From Brucella anthropi ATCC 49188 (GTDB lineage Bacteria > Pseudomonadota > Alphaproteobacteria > Rhizobiales > Rhizobiaceae), in the NCBI RefSeq assembly GCF_000017405.1, contig NC_009668.1, forward strand, positions 1,018,001 to 1,082,000: 64,000 nucleotides of DNA. Reading direction: 5' to 3'. The first letter of the stretch is position 1. Every line of letters begins with the position of its first letter. The position numbers and the translations under genes were made by a program. Below are positions 1-9,452 of this stretch, one piece after another. The notes under the pieces were generated by a model. That model did no database searches. It saw only the letters and a program-made list of their open reading frames with translations, and was not told the DNA's origin.

Positions 1-2524
1 GGCAGACGTAGAAACTCTGGCCGCCACGATAGCGTTCGCGCAAAAGCGTCTCGCGAATGACGAGCGGATCGAACGGTGAGACGAAGGTGCGCACCGCCAT
101 ACGATCGACGGGTGGCGTGGTGATGAGCGACAGTTCGCGCACGCCGGTTAGCGCAAGCTGCAAAGTGCGCGGGATCGGCGTGGCGGACAATGTCAGCACA
201 TGCACGTCCGACTTCAGTTCCTTCAGCCGCTCCTTGTGCTTAACGCCGAAATGCTGCTCTTCATCGATGATGAGCAGACCGAGATTCTTGAATTTGATCG
301 AGTTGCCGAGCAGCGCATGCGTGCCGACGACAATATCGACCGTTCCTTCTTCCAGTCCCTTTTTGGCAGCCGCAAGTTCTTTCGTGCCGACAAGACGCGA
401 GGCATGGGCAAGATTGATCGGCAGACCATGGAAGCGCTTCGAGAAGGTCTTGAAATGCTGGCGCGACAGGAGCGTTGTCGGCACGACTATCGCCACTTGA
501 ACGCCACTCATTGCCGCAATGAAGGCAGCGCGCAGGGCTACTTCCGTCTTGCCGAAGCCGACATCACCGCAGATCAGGCGATCCATCGGCTTGCCAGCAG
601 CCAGATCGTCCGCCACGGACTCGATTGCCGTCAGCTGGTCGTCGGTTTCATCATAGGGGAAGCGAGCAGAAAATTCGGCATAGAGACCATCTGGCGGCGT
701 CATCACCGGCGCACCGCGCATCTGCCGTTCGGCAGCGATCTGGATCAGATGCCCGGCAATCTCAAGCAGGCGTTTCTTGAGCTTGGCCTTGCGCATCTGC
801 CATGCGCCGCCGCCAAGCTTGTCGAGAACAGCATCGGAGCTTTCCGAACCGTAGCGCGACAGAAGCTCGATATTTTCGACCGGCAGAAACAGCCGGTCAT
901 CGCCCGCATAGTGAATTTCAAGACAGTCGTGGGGAGCGCCAGCGGCGGTAATGGTCTTGAGGCCAATGAAGCGACCGATACCGTGATCGACATGGACGAC
1001 GATATCGCCAGCGTTTAGCGAGGCAACTTCCGAGATGAAATCCTGATCGCGTTTGCGGCGCTTGGAACGGCGGATAAGACGGTCGCCCAGAATATCCTGC
1101 TCGGCCACGATGACGAGATCGCCAGCATCGAAGCCGCTTTCGACAGCCAGCACCGCCGCCGTCACCTTGTCGCGTGACAGCGCCTTGACGGTAGAAAGCC
1201 GGTCAACCGACTCGATCTTTTCCAGCCCATGCTCGTCAAGAACCTGCAAAAGACGGTCGAGAGAACCTTCCGTCCACGCGGCAACCAATACTTTCTTGCC
1301 CGACGCACGCAGTTCGGCAATATGTTTCACCACCGCTTCGAACAGGTTTACGTCGGTGGCGGCGCGCTCCTCGGCAAAGCTGCGGCCCTTATGCACATCC
1401 GCATGAACAATTATCCGCCCCGTAACCTCCGGCGCACCGAATGGCGTCAGGTCGATGCGCATACCTCCGGCCTCAGCGTGCTTCTCGACCTCTGACGGGG
1501 TTAAATAAAGCGCTTCCGGCTTGACCGGCTTGTAGGGTACTGCATCGCTGCCCGGCTCCTTGCCTTCCGCCTGTCTCAGCCGCGACTCGTAATGGTCAAC
1601 GACCATAGTATGGCGCTCGGTCAGCGCCTCATGCACCAGATGGTCGAAAACCACCGGCATATTGCCCGCATGGTCGAAGACGGTATCAAGCTTGTCGTAG
1701 AAAAGCGGCAGCCAATGTTCCATGCCCGCAAAGCGACGACCTTCACTGATCGCCTGATAAAGCGCGTCATCGCGCTGCGGCGCACCGAACATCGCGACGT
1801 AATTCTTGCGGAAACGGCTGATCATGTCCGGCGAAAGCGTGATTTCGCTCATCGGCTGGAGCACGAACTCCTTGCGTGTGCCCGTGGTACGCTGCGAAGC
1901 CGGATCGAAAGCGCGGATCGATTCCAGTGTGTCGCCAAAGAAATCAAGCCGCAACGGCTCTTCCGCGCCGGGTGCATAAAGATCGAGAATACCACCACGA
2001 ACTGCAAATTCGCCGATGTCGCGCACGGTGGAAACACGTTCGAAACCGTTACGTTCCAGCCGGGATGCCAGATCGTTCATATCCAGCTGGTTGCCGGGAC
2101 GCGCCGAAATCACCTGTTCGGCAATAGCCGCCTGTGGCGGCAGTTTTTGCAGAACAGCATTGGCAGTCGTGAGGATGATCGCCGGATGCGGCGTCTTTTT
2201 AAGCTCGGACAGCGCGCTGAGTGCAGCCAGTCGGCGTGCAGATGCGTCTGCGCCGGGCGATACGCGGTCATAAGGCAAGCAGTCCCAAGCAGGCAGATGC
2301 AGAACCGGCATATCCGGCGCCACGAAACTCAAGACCTGCTCCAGATCGGCAATGCGTTGCCCGTCGCGCACGATATACATAATCGGTCCGCGTTCGCCGA
2401 TCTCTTCCGCCAGACGAATGAGACAGAACGCCTCGTAACCGTCGGCAACGCCGTCGATCACGATATGACGATTTGCCCCGAGTGCGCTGGAGGACTTGAG
2501 ACCTAGTTTGCTGAAAACGGGCAT
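1..2524 (-). CDS. mfd: Transcription-repair coupling factor Mfd (C-terminus cut by window edge)
   Basis: Mfd is an ATP-dependent translocase that pushes stalled RNA polymerase off damaged DNA and recruits UvrA. About 841 codons are visible, against roughly 1150-1170 for the family, because the 3' end runs off position 1. Reading from the ATG at 2524: the N-terminal UvrB-like region (LSFVAPDMPVLHLPAWD), the RNA-polymerase interaction region (GDIVVHVDHGIGRF near residue 500), then the RecG-like motor with Walker A (GDVGFGKTE), the DEEQ box (IIDEEQHFG) and motif III (SATPIPRTL). The gene is followed upstream at 13 bp by sdhE on the same strand, so the two are probably co-transcribed, sdhE first. 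Long plus-strand ORFs over this gene are antisense shadows. Confidence 0.97.
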   Translation of the reverse strand, partial: MPVFSKLGLKSSSALGANRHIVIDGVADGYEAFCLIRLAEEIGERGPIMYIVRDGQRIADLEQVLSFVAPDMPVLHLPAWDCLPYDRVSPGADASARRLAALSALSELKKTPHPAIILTTANAVLQKLPPQAAIAEQVISARPGNQLDMNDLASRLERNGFERVSTVRDIGEFAVRGGILDLYAPGAEEPLRLDFFGDTLESIRAFDPASQRTTGTRKEFVLQPMSEITLSPDMISRFRKNYVAMFGAPQRDDALYQAISEGRRFAGMEHWLPLFYDKLDTVFDHAGNMPVVFDHLVHEALTERHTMVVDHYESRLRQAEGKEPGSDAVPYKPVKPEALYLTPSEVEKHAEAGGMRIDLTPFGAPEVTGRIIVHADVHKGRSFAEERAATDVNLFEAVVKHIAELRASGKKVLVAAWTEGSLDRLLQVLDEHGLEKIESVDRLSTVKALSRDKVTAAVLAVESGFDAGDLVIVAEQDILGDRLIRRSKRRKRDQDFISEVASLNAGDIVVHVDHGIGRFIGLKTITAAGAPHDCLEIHYAGDDRLFLPVENIELLSRYGSESSDAVLDKLGGGAWQMRKAKLKKRLLEIAGHLIQIAAERQMRGAPVMTPPDGLYAEFSARFPYDETDDQLTAIESVADDLAAGKPMDRLICGDVGFGKTEVALRAAFIAAMSGVQVAIVVPTTLLSRQHFKTFSKRFHGLPINLAHASRLVGTKELAAAKKGLEEGTVDIVVGTHALLGNSIKFKNLGLLIIDEEQHFGVKHKERLKELKSDVHVLTLSATPIPRTLQLALTGVRELSLITTPPVDRMAVRTFVSPFDPLVIRETLLRERYRGGQSFYVC

Positions 2525-2537
2525 GGGAACCTTGAAC

Positions 2538-2825
2538 TCAGAATTCTATGCGGTCGCGGAACGCGACAATATCGCGGAACAGAGGCGTGTCATAATCTGC
2601 CGGGATCGGGCTTTCACCCGTCACCCATTTCAGAAGATCGCGGTCAAGCACTTCAAGAATATGCTCGAACTCATTGAGCTGCGGATCGGTGAAGCCGACA
2701 ATATATTCATCCGCATATTGCCCAAGGATCAAATCCATCTCGCGCATACCGCGATGCCACGCGCGAAACAGAAGCTTGCGGCGCCGTACATCCAGATTTT
2801 CCGTCGCCAATGTGCTGCCAGTCAT
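2538..2825 (-). CDS. sdhE: Succinate dehydrogenase assembly factor SdhE (SDHAF2/CptB, formerly DUF339)
   Basis: SdhE is a small cytoplasmic protein that promotes covalent flavinylation of the SdhA flavoprotein. The 95-residue product has the family's RGxxE signature (RGMREMD near residue 24), followed by the acidic helix ILGQYADEY and the C-terminal DLLKWV segment. The frame is open further upstream to 2945, but the start at 2825 gives the normal family length, and the extra N-terminal part is cysteine-rich and unlike the family. It precedes mfd on the same strand by 13 bp and is divergent from recG; the mfd-sdhE-recG neighbourhood is conserved in rhizobia and Brucella. Confidence 0.93.
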   Translation of the reverse strand: MTGSTLATENLDVRRRKLLFRAWHRGMREMDLILGQYADEYIVGFTDPQLNEFEHILEVLDRDLLKWVTGESPIPADYDTPLFRDIVAFRDRIEF

Positions 2826-2963
2826 CCTCGGTAAGCTCCAATCATTCAAATTGCTGCTGGTATATAGCATCTGCGCCGCAAACGGGAACCCGTTTATCCA
2901 ACAAGAACAAAAAGAGCACAGAAAGATTGCGCACCGCCCTTGCACCGCAGGACGAAGCAGTTA

Positions 2964-5084
2964 ATGCTCAAGCCCATGCGCCCATCCATGCTCGATCCAT
3001 TTTTTGCTTCCGTTCGTTCGCTTTCCGGCATTGGCCCGAAGGTTGCCGCCCTGCTTGGCAAACTGCTTGGCACCGACATACCGGGCGCGGAGCCCAAGGT
3101 CGGTCAGCTCCTGTTTCTGGCACCGCACAGCGTGATCGACCGACGCAATCGGCCTGGTATCGCGCTTGCTCAGGAAGGTGCAATCGTCACGCTGGAAGTC
3201 ATTGTAGACCAGCATCAGCCTGCACCACCCGGGCGTGGTAATGTTCCGCATCGCGTCTTCGCTCATGACGACACCGGCGAAATCGCGCTGACCTTCTTCC
3301 ATGCGCAATTGCCTTGGCTGCAAAAAATGCTGCCTGAGGGTGAAACTGTCATCGTCTCGGGCAAGGTGGAATGGTTCAACGGTCGCGCCTCCATGGTCCA
3401 CCCGGACTATATTGCGAGCTTAGAAGATGCAGCCAATCTGCCGATGGTCGAACCGGTCTATCCGCTGACCGCGGGTCTGTCGCCAAAGACATTGGCGCGC
3501 GCCGTCAAGGAAGCACTGACCCGCGTGCCTCCGCTGCAGGAATGGATCGACGGCCCGTTGCTGGCGCGGGAGCGCTTCACCAGTTTCCAGCAATCGCTGA
3601 ACACGCTTCACCTGCCTGAAGACCCGTCGGATATCGCGCTTGAAAGCATTTCGCGGCGCAGGCTCGCATATGACGAGTTTCTGGCCGGACAATTGGCACT
3701 CGCCCTTGTTCGCGCGAAAACACGGCGGCTTTCCGGTCGTCCTCTGGAAGGTACAGGGCGCATCGTCGCCGAAATCATGCGCCACCTGCCCTATCGCTTG
3801 ACCGAGGGGCAGGATCAGGCTGTTCGCGAAATCATCACAGATCTTAAATCGCCGGAGCGCATGTTGCGGCTTTTGCAGGGCGATGTCGGCTCCGGCAAGA
3901 CGGTCGTTGGATTGCTTTCCATGGCCCACGCCGCAGAATCTGGTGGACAGTCAGCACTCATGGCGCCGACGGAAGTTCTCGCCCGTCAACATTTTGCAAC
4001 CATCGCGCCGCTTGCAGAGAAAGCGGGACTGAAAACCGCCCTTCTGACCGGTCGCGAAAAGGGCCGTGACAGGAATGCAGTTCTCGAAGGATTAAAAACT
4101 GGCGAAATCGATATCGTCATCGGCACGCATGCGCTTTTTCAGGAAAAGGTCGAATATCACGACCTCGTTCTGGTCATCATCGATGAACAGCATCGTTTTG
4201 GCGTGCACCAACGTCTGATGCTGACCGCAAAGGGTTCTGCACCGGATATGCTGGTCATGACGGCTACACCTATTCCGCGTACCCTCGTCCTCACCGCCTT
4301 TGGCGATATGGACGTGTCGAAACTGACCGAGAAGCCTGCCGGACGCCAGCCCATCACGACCGCCATCGTGCCAATGGAGCGCATGGGCGAACTTGTCGAG
4401 CGCATCCGAAAAGCTGTGGCAGAAGGACAGAAAATCTACTGGATTTGCCCGCTCGTTGAAGAATCCGAAGTCGTTGAACTGACTTCGGCGGAGGAACGTT
4501 TCGAAAACCTCAAACCCGTCTTTGGGGATCGCATCGGTCTCATCCATGGCCGCATGAGCGGGGCTGAAAAAGACGAAGCCATGCGGGCATTCAAGCAGGG
4601 CGAAACGCGGTTACTGGTCGCGACCACTGTGATCGAAGTAGGCGTAGATGTTCCCGATGCGACGATCATTGTTATCGAACATGCCGAACGTTTCGGCCTG
4701 TCGCAACTGCACCAGCTGCGCGGCCGCGTGGGGCGCGGCGACAAACCGTCAACGTGCTTGCTGCTTTACAAAGGCCCGCTGGGCGAAATCGCACAAGCCC
4801 GGCTGAAGGTCATGCGCGAGACGGAAGACGGTTTTCGTATCGCGGAAGAAGATTTGAAACTGCGTGGCGAAGGCGAATTGCTCGGCACGCGGCAATCCGG
4901 CACCCCAGGCTTCCGCTTGGCTTCCATCGAAGCGCATGGTGATCTTCTGGAAATCGCCCGCAAGGATGCGCGCTATATTCTGACAAGCGATCCCGATCTG
5001 GAGTCCGAACGCGGACAGGCGTTGCGCGTACTGCTTTATCTTTTCGGGCGTGACGAAGCTATCCGGCTGCTTCGAGCAGGATAA
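2964..5084 (+). CDS. recG: ATP-dependent DNA helicase RecG
   Basis: RecG reverses stalled replication forks and branch-migrates recombination intermediates. The 706-residue product has an N-terminal wedge/OB region (residues about 60-160), Walker A GDVGSGKT (about 306-313), the DEQH box (about 406), the TAT motif VMTATPIPRT, and motif VI QLRGRVGRG, ending in the RecG C-terminal region. Length matches the family. The frame opens at 2940; starts at 2964, 2976 or 2988 are all possible, and 2964 was preferred because GGACGAAG sits upstream of it. Transcribed divergently from sdhE, with a bidirectional terminator directly after the stop codon. Confidence 0.96.
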   Translation: MLKPMRPSMLDPFFASVRSLSGIGPKVAALLGKLLGTDIPGAEPKVGQLLFLAPHSVIDRRNRPGIALAQEGAIVTLEVIVDQHQPAPPGRGNVPHRVFAHDDTGEIALTFFHAQLPWLQKMLPEGETVIVSGKVEWFNGRASMVHPDYIASLEDAANLPMVEPVYPLTAGLSPKTLARAVKEALTRVPPLQEWIDGPLLARERFTSFQQSLNTLHLPEDPSDIALESISRRRLAYDEFLAGQLALALVRAKTRRLSGRPLEGTGRIVAEIMRHLPYRLTEGQDQAVREIITDLKSPERMLRLLQGDVGSGKTVVGLLSMAHAAESGGQSALMAPTEVLARQHFATIAPLAEKAGLKTALLTGREKGRDRNAVLEGLKTGEIDIVIGTHALFQEKVEYHDLVLVIIDEQHRFGVHQRLMLTAKGSAPDMLVMTATPIPRTLVLTAFGDMDVSKLTEKPAGRQPITTAIVPMERMGELVERIRKAVAEGQKIYWICPLVEESEVVELTSAEERFENLKPVFGDRIGLIHGRMSGAEKDEAMRAFKQGETRLLVATTVIEVGVDVPDATIIVIEHAERFGLSQLHQLRGRVGRGDKPSTCLLLYKGPLGEIAQARLKVMRETEDGFRIAEEDLKLRGEGELLGTRQSGTPGFRLASIEAHGDLLEIARKDARYILTSDPDLESERGQALRVLLYLFGRDEAIRLLRAG

Positions 5085-5086
5085 TA

Positions 5087-5111
5087 AAATGGCGGCAATC
5101 AGCCGCCATTT
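5087..5111. terminator. Bidirectional intrinsic terminator between recG and glmS
   Basis: A 10-bp perfect inverted repeat (AAATGGCGGC / GCCGCCATTT) with a 5-nt loop. The A-rich left side and T-rich right side let it serve both convergent genes. Confidence 0.85.
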
Positions 5112-5149
5112 CTATTAACTTATCGAGTTTTTGCTATAACAAGCTGAAT

Positions 5150-6973
5150 TTACTCGACAGTTACCGACTTTGCGAGATTGCGTGGCTGATCGACATCCGT
5201 CCCCATCAGAACGGCTGTATGATAAGCCAGCATCTGGATCGGCAGCGCATAGACGAGCGGCGTGATGAATTCCGGCACATCCGGCAGAATGATGGTTGCC
5301 ATCGTGTCGATGCTTGCTGCCTCGGCACCCTTCTTGTCGGTGATGAGAATGATGCGACCGCCGCGTGCTGCAACTTCCTGCATGTTGGAAACGGTCTTCT
5401 CATAGAGCCGATCAGACGGCGCGATGACGATAACCGGCATGGTTTCATCGATCAGCGCAATCGGGCCGTGCTTCAACTCGCCGGCGGCATAGCCTTCAGC
5501 GTGGATATAAGAAATTTCCTTGAGCTTCAGCGCGCCTTCCATCGCCAGCGGGAAAGACGTGCCACGACCGAGATAAAGCACATGATTGACCTTGGCCAGT
5601 TCATGGCAGACCGCAGCGATCTGGTCTTCAAGCTTCAGAACCTGGTTGATGAAACGCGGCGCCTCGGAAAGCTGGCGTACCAGTTCCTGTTCCCGCTTAT
5701 CATCGATTGCGCCACGCGATTTCGCAGCTGCAATTGCCAGTGAGGCCATGGCCGACAGCTGGCAGGTAAAGGCTTTGGTGGAAGCAACGCCGATTTCAGG
5801 GCCCGCAAGCGTTGGGAAAACAGCATCGGATTCACGCGCAATGGTCGAGCCGGTGACGTTCACGACAGCGGCAATCTTCAATCCTTGCGACTTGCAGTAG
5901 CGCAGCGAAGCAAGCGTATCAGCCGTTTCGCCTGACTGCGACACGAACATCGCCAGCGAATCCTTCGAGAGCGGCATTTCGCGATAGCGGAATTCGGAAG
6001 CAATATCGCTGTCGACCGGCAGGCGCGCTATCTGCTCGAACCAGTATTTGCCAACGGATGCCGCATAGTAGGCCGTACCACAGGCAGAAATCGTCAGGCG
6101 GTCGATCTTGCTGAAATCGATATCAATCGCTTCCTGACGCACCTTACCCGTCGTGAAGTCGAGATAGTTGGCAAGCGTGTGGGAAATCACTTCCGGCTGC
6201 TCAAACATCTCCTTCTGCATGAAGTGACGATGATTACCCTTGGAGACGAGCATATTCGCCGTCTGCGTTTTCTGGATCGGCCGCTCAACTTCGCTGTTGT
6301 TTTCGTCATAGACAGTCACGCCCTTGCGCGTCAGAACGGCCCAATCGCCATCTTCGAGATAGGCGATGGTATCCGTGAAAGGCGAAAGTGCGATAGCGTC
6401 GGAACCGAGGAACATTTCGCCCTCACCGTAACCGACGGCGAGTGGAGGCCCCTGGCGTGCTCCGATCAAGAGTTCTTCGTCACCCTCAAACAGGAAAGCG
6501 AGTGCGAAGGCACCATGCAGCATCGGCAGACTGTCGCGCACGGCTTCGACCGGAGACTTGCCTTTTACCAGTTCGCGGGTCACCAGATGCGCAACCGCTT
6601 CGGTATCGGTTTCCGTCTGGAACTTGTAGCCTTCCGCCTCTAGCATGGTGCGAAGCTCGGCGAAGTTTTCGATAATGCCGTTGTGGACGACCGCAAGACG
6701 CTCAGTAATGTGCGGATGCGCGTTGCGCTCCACAGGCTTGCCGTGCGTAGCCCAACGGGTATGGCCGATACCGATGATGCCGGGAAGCGGCTCTCCGGCC
6801 AGGCGCTTTTCCAGATTGACCAGCTTGCCTTCGGCACGGCGCCGGTCGAGCCGGCCGTTCTGTAGTGTGGCAATACCGGCAGAGTCGTAGCCGCGATATT
6901 CAAGCCGCTTCAGTGCATCCACAAGAAGCGGAGCGACTTCGTTATTTCCGATGATGCCGATAATTCCACACAT
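5150..6973 (-). CDS. glmS: Glutamine--fructose-6-phosphate aminotransferase GlmS
   Basis: GlmS makes glucosamine-6-phosphate from fructose-6-phosphate and glutamine, the first step to UDP-GlcNAc for peptidoglycan and LPS. The start at 6973 places Cys directly after Met (MCGIIGIIG), as needed for the N-terminal nucleophile of the glutaminase domain; the frame extends 4 codons upstream. The glutaminase half covers about residues 2-240, followed by two SIS sugar-isomerase domains (for example SQSGETADT and GRGTSFPLAMEGALKLKE) and the family C-terminus NLAKSVTVE. Length 607 aa is normal. It lies downstream of glmU on the same strand, so the two successive steps of amino-sugar synthesis are probably co-expressed. 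Confidence 0.97.
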   Translation of the reverse strand: MCGIIGIIGNNEVAPLLVDALKRLEYRGYDSAGIATLQNGRLDRRRAEGKLVNLEKRLAGEPLPGIIGIGHTRWATHGKPVERNAHPHITERLAVVHNGIIENFAELRTMLEAEGYKFQTETDTEAVAHLVTRELVKGKSPVEAVRDSLPMLHGAFALAFLFEGDEELLIGARQGPPLAVGYGEGEMFLGSDAIALSPFTDTIAYLEDGDWAVLTRKGVTVYDENNSEVERPIQKTQTANMLVSKGNHRHFMQKEMFEQPEVISHTLANYLDFTTGKVRQEAIDIDFSKIDRLTISACGTAYYAASVGKYWFEQIARLPVDSDIASEFRYREMPLSKDSLAMFVSQSGETADTLASLRYCKSQGLKIAAVVNVTGSTIARESDAVFPTLAGPEIGVASTKAFTCQLSAMASLAIAAAKSRGAIDDKREQELVRQLSEAPRFINQVLKLEDQIAAVCHELAKVNHVLYLGRGTSFPLAMEGALKLKEISYIHAEGYAAGELKHGPIALIDETMPVIVIAPSDRLYEKTVSNMQEVAARGGRIILITDKKGAEAASIDTMATIILPDVPEFITPLVYALPIQMLAYHTAVLMGTDVDQPRNLAKSVTVE

Positions 6974-7032
6974 AGGCTGCTCCAAATCCGACGTTCAGGC
7001 GTGTTGCTTTGCGGTTTAAAGATTCTAACGCA

Positions 7033-7059
7033 GAACGGCAACCCAGAGGATTGCCGTTC
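7033..7059 (-). promoter_or_regulatory. Perfect hairpin between glmU and glmS
   Basis: GAACGGCAA and TTGCCGTTC form a 9-bp perfect stem around a 9-nt loop in the 105-bp glmU-glmS gap. There is no clear U-run on the minus strand, so it is not a convincing terminator. It may be a partial terminator or an RNA-processing site that adjusts glmS relative to glmU. Confidence 0.5.
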
Positions 7060-7078
7060 GGTTAAACAATTGGACGAC

Positions 7079-8443
7079 TTATTTGGTCGCAGTTTTAGCC
7101 GCTTTGATGGCAGCGTACTTCTCTCGCAGGATCTTCGCCCGCCCCTCTTTTGTTTCCTGCCGGGCACGACCGAAAGCCAGCGCATCGGCAGGGACATTGT
7201 CGGTAATCGTGCTGCCAGAGGCGATATAAGCATTGTCGCCGATTTCCACCGGCGCGACCAGTGAGCTGTTCGACCCGATAAATGCGTTTTCGCCGATCAC
7301 CGTCTTGTATTTGTTGTAGCCGTCGTAATTGCAGGTGATCGTGCCAGCGCCGATATTGCTGGAGGCTCCCACAGTCGCATCGCCGATATAGGTTAGGTGA
7401 TTGATCTTCGCCCCTTTGTGCACGGTGGCATTCTTCACTTCGCAAAAATTGCCGACCTTGGTTTTCTCACCGAGATTTGCACCCGGGCGCAGCCGCGCAA
7501 ACGGCCCGATTTCGGCCTTCGGCCCAACGTAAGCACCTTCCATATGCGAGAAGGAATGGATCAGAGCTCCCGTCGCGACATGCACGCGAGGACCAAAAAA
7601 CACGTTCGGTTCAACAATGACGTCGGCTTCGATCAGCGTATCATGCGAAAAGAAAACAGTTTCAGGTGCGATAAGCGTTACACCTGCAAGCATCATCTCG
7701 CGACGCTTGCGCTGCTGCCAGATGGCTTCGGCTTCGGCCAGTTCAACACGATTGTTGATGCCGATGACATTATCGACCGGCACTTCGATGGCCGTCACGT
7801 TCATGCCCTTGCTATGGGCGATGGCGACGATATCGGTCAGGTAATATTCGCCCTTGGCGTTGTCATTGCCCACCGCATCCAGAAGCGCCAGGGCGTGTTG
7901 ACCGCGAACCGCCATCAGCCCGCCGTTGCAGAATCCGATCTGCTTCTGCTCTTCGGTTGCTTCCTTTTCCTCAATGATGGCGACAAGTTTGTCGCCTTTC
8001 TCGATGAGGCGCCCGTAGCCATGTGGATTGTCTGGGCGAAAACCGATAACGACAACGTCTGCACCCTCGGCCAGTCGTTCGCGAGCTTTCTGCAGAGATT
8101 GCGCCTCGATCAACGGCGTGTCACCGAAAACGATGAGCAGATCGTCATAGCCGCGTTCGATTGCTTCGCGGGCAGCGAGAACCGCATGCGCCGTGCCCAG
8201 GCGTTCCTTCTGCTCGAAAGCCGACACCGGGCCTGCGTTCTTTTCCACTGCCGCCCGCACATCGTCGGCGCCACGCCCCACCACCAGCGCAATGTCGCTC
8301 TTTCCGGTCCCCTGAACCGCCGTGACCACGTGAGAGACCAGCGGCAAGCCTGCCACCTGATGCAGTACTTTGGGCAAGTTGGATTTCATGCGTGTGCCTT
8401 CGCCAGCAGCAAGTACGATGGAAAGGCAGGTACGGTCTGTCAT
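7079..8443 (-). CDS. glmU: Bifunctional UDP-N-acetylglucosamine pyrophosphorylase / glucosamine-1-phosphate acetyltransferase GlmU
   Basis: GlmU catalyses the last two steps to UDP-GlcNAc: acetylation of glucosamine-1-phosphate and uridylylation. The N-terminal Rossmann-like uridyltransferase carries the signature [18 protein letters not shown] near residue 11. The C-terminal half has the hexapeptide repeats of a left-handed beta-helix (for example [48 protein letters not shown]). Length 454 aa is typical. It is the upstream partner of glmS. Confidence 0.97.
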   Translation of the reverse strand: MTDRTCLSIVLAAGEGTRMKSNLPKVLHQVAGLPLVSHVVTAVQGTGKSDIALVVGRGADDVRAAVEKNAGPVSAFEQKERLGTAHAVLAAREAIERGYDDLLIVFGDTPLIEAQSLQKARERLAEGADVVVIGFRPDNPHGYGRLIEKGDKLVAIIEEKEATEEQKQIGFCNGGLMAVRGQHALALLDAVGNDNAKGEYYLTDIVAIAHSKGMNVTAIEVPVDNVIGINNRVELAEAEAIWQQRKRREMMLAGVTLIAPETVFFSHDTLIEADVIVEPNVFFGPRVHVATGALIHSFSHMEGAYVGPKAEIGPFARLRPGANLGEKTKVGNFCEVKNATVHKGAKINHLTYIGDATVGASSNIGAGTITCNYDGYNKYKTVIGENAFIGSNSSLVAPVEIGDNAYIASGSTITDNVPADALAFGRARQETKEGRAKILREKYAAIKAAKTATK

Positions 8444-8523
8444 GGTATCGTCCAGAAAATTGAGATGATTTTCGCTCTTAACATCAAAGAGTCTATGAAA
8501 ACTTACGGGCTGCTGCCAAACCT

Positions 8524-9273
8524 TTAACCCAACCGCCCGAGCGCGGGGAAATTCTCAAGCAGCCAGAACGAGAAGGATTGCATGCCTCCGGTCAGGAACA
8601 GGACACCTGCAGCGACCAGAAGCGCGCCCATTGCTTTCTCCACCTTGCCGAGATGCACGCGGAAACGTGAAAGAAACCGCATGAATGCGCCGGAAAAAAG
8701 GGCGGCAATCAAAAACGGAATGCCAAGGCCAAGCGAATAGGTTGCCAGCAATAACGCGCCCTCACCAACCGTGCTGCTGCCGCCAGCCAACGTCAGGATT
8801 GGCCCAAGAACTGGCCCGATGCACGGCGTCCAGCCGAAGGCGAATGCCAGTCCCATGACATAGGCTCCAAGCGGCGATGCCGGAGCGTTGCGCGCCTGAA
8901 AACGAGCTTCGCGGGACAGGAACGAGAAACGCAAGATGCCAAGAAAGTTTAGTCCCATCAATATGATGACGACGCCCGCAACGATTGCGATCTCCTGCTG
9001 CCATGCGCGCAGGAAGGCGCCGATGGACGAAGCTCCAGCGCCGAGCGCCACAAAAACAGTTGTGAAACCGAGAACAAAGCAAATTGCCGCAAATGCCAAC
9101 GAACGGCGCGCCGAAGGCGCGGCGGCAACGGCTGTCGCCTTATCTGCGCGAAAATCTTCTACGCTCACGCCCGCCATATAACACAGATAAGGCGGCACGA
9201 GCGGGAGAACACAGGGCGACAGGAACGACAGCGCACCGGCTCCGGCTGCGGTCATATATGAAATATCGAGCAC
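8524..9273 (-). CDS. ccdA: CcdA/DsbD-family membrane protein (cytochrome c biogenesis, thiol transfer)
   Basis: CcdA-type proteins carry reducing equivalents across the inner membrane for cytochrome c maturation or other periplasmic thiol partners. The 249-residue product shows six hydrophobic segments and the signature [17 protein letters not shown] near the N-terminus with its redox-active Cys; a second Cys lies in [18 protein letters not shown] start at 9273 was chosen because AAAGAGG lies 5 nt upstream; the frame is open to 9321, but that extension is hydrophilic and lacks a ribosome site. The substrate cannot be told from sequence. Other members of the family are methionine-sulfoxide or mercury related, but the PC...PC pattern and length fit CcdA. 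Confidence 0.9.
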   Translation of the reverse strand: MLDISYMTAAGAGALSFLSPCVLPLVPPYLCYMAGVSVEDFRADKATAVAAAPSARRSLAFAAICFVLGFTTVFVALGAGASSIGAFLRAWQQEIAIVAGVVIILMGLNFLGILRFSFLSREARFQARNAPASPLGAYVMGLAFAFGWTPCIGPVLGPILTLAGGSSTVGEGALLLATYSLGLGIPFLIAALFSGAFMRFLSRFRVHLGKVEKAMGALLVAAGVLFLTGGMQSFSFWLLENFPALGRLG

Positions 9274-9452
9274 CAATACCTCTTTCAGTTCATCAAATCG
9301 CTTGCGGTCTGGCCAAACCACAGGCTTATATAGACTAGATTCTGCTCTACTTAGAATATTTTCAATGCGGCATCTCGCTCGAACACAAGTTCGCCCTAAA
9401 TCGAGATCATTGCGCGATTTATAATATATTGCTCCAACCGGACGACGTTCCT

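Noticed and set aside
200..2506. Long plus-strand open frames
   Set aside because: They are antisense to mfd, whose minus-strand translation has all motor motifs.
7397..8527. 376-codon plus-strand frame
   Set aside because: Antisense shadow of glmU; no ribosome site or recognisable protein.
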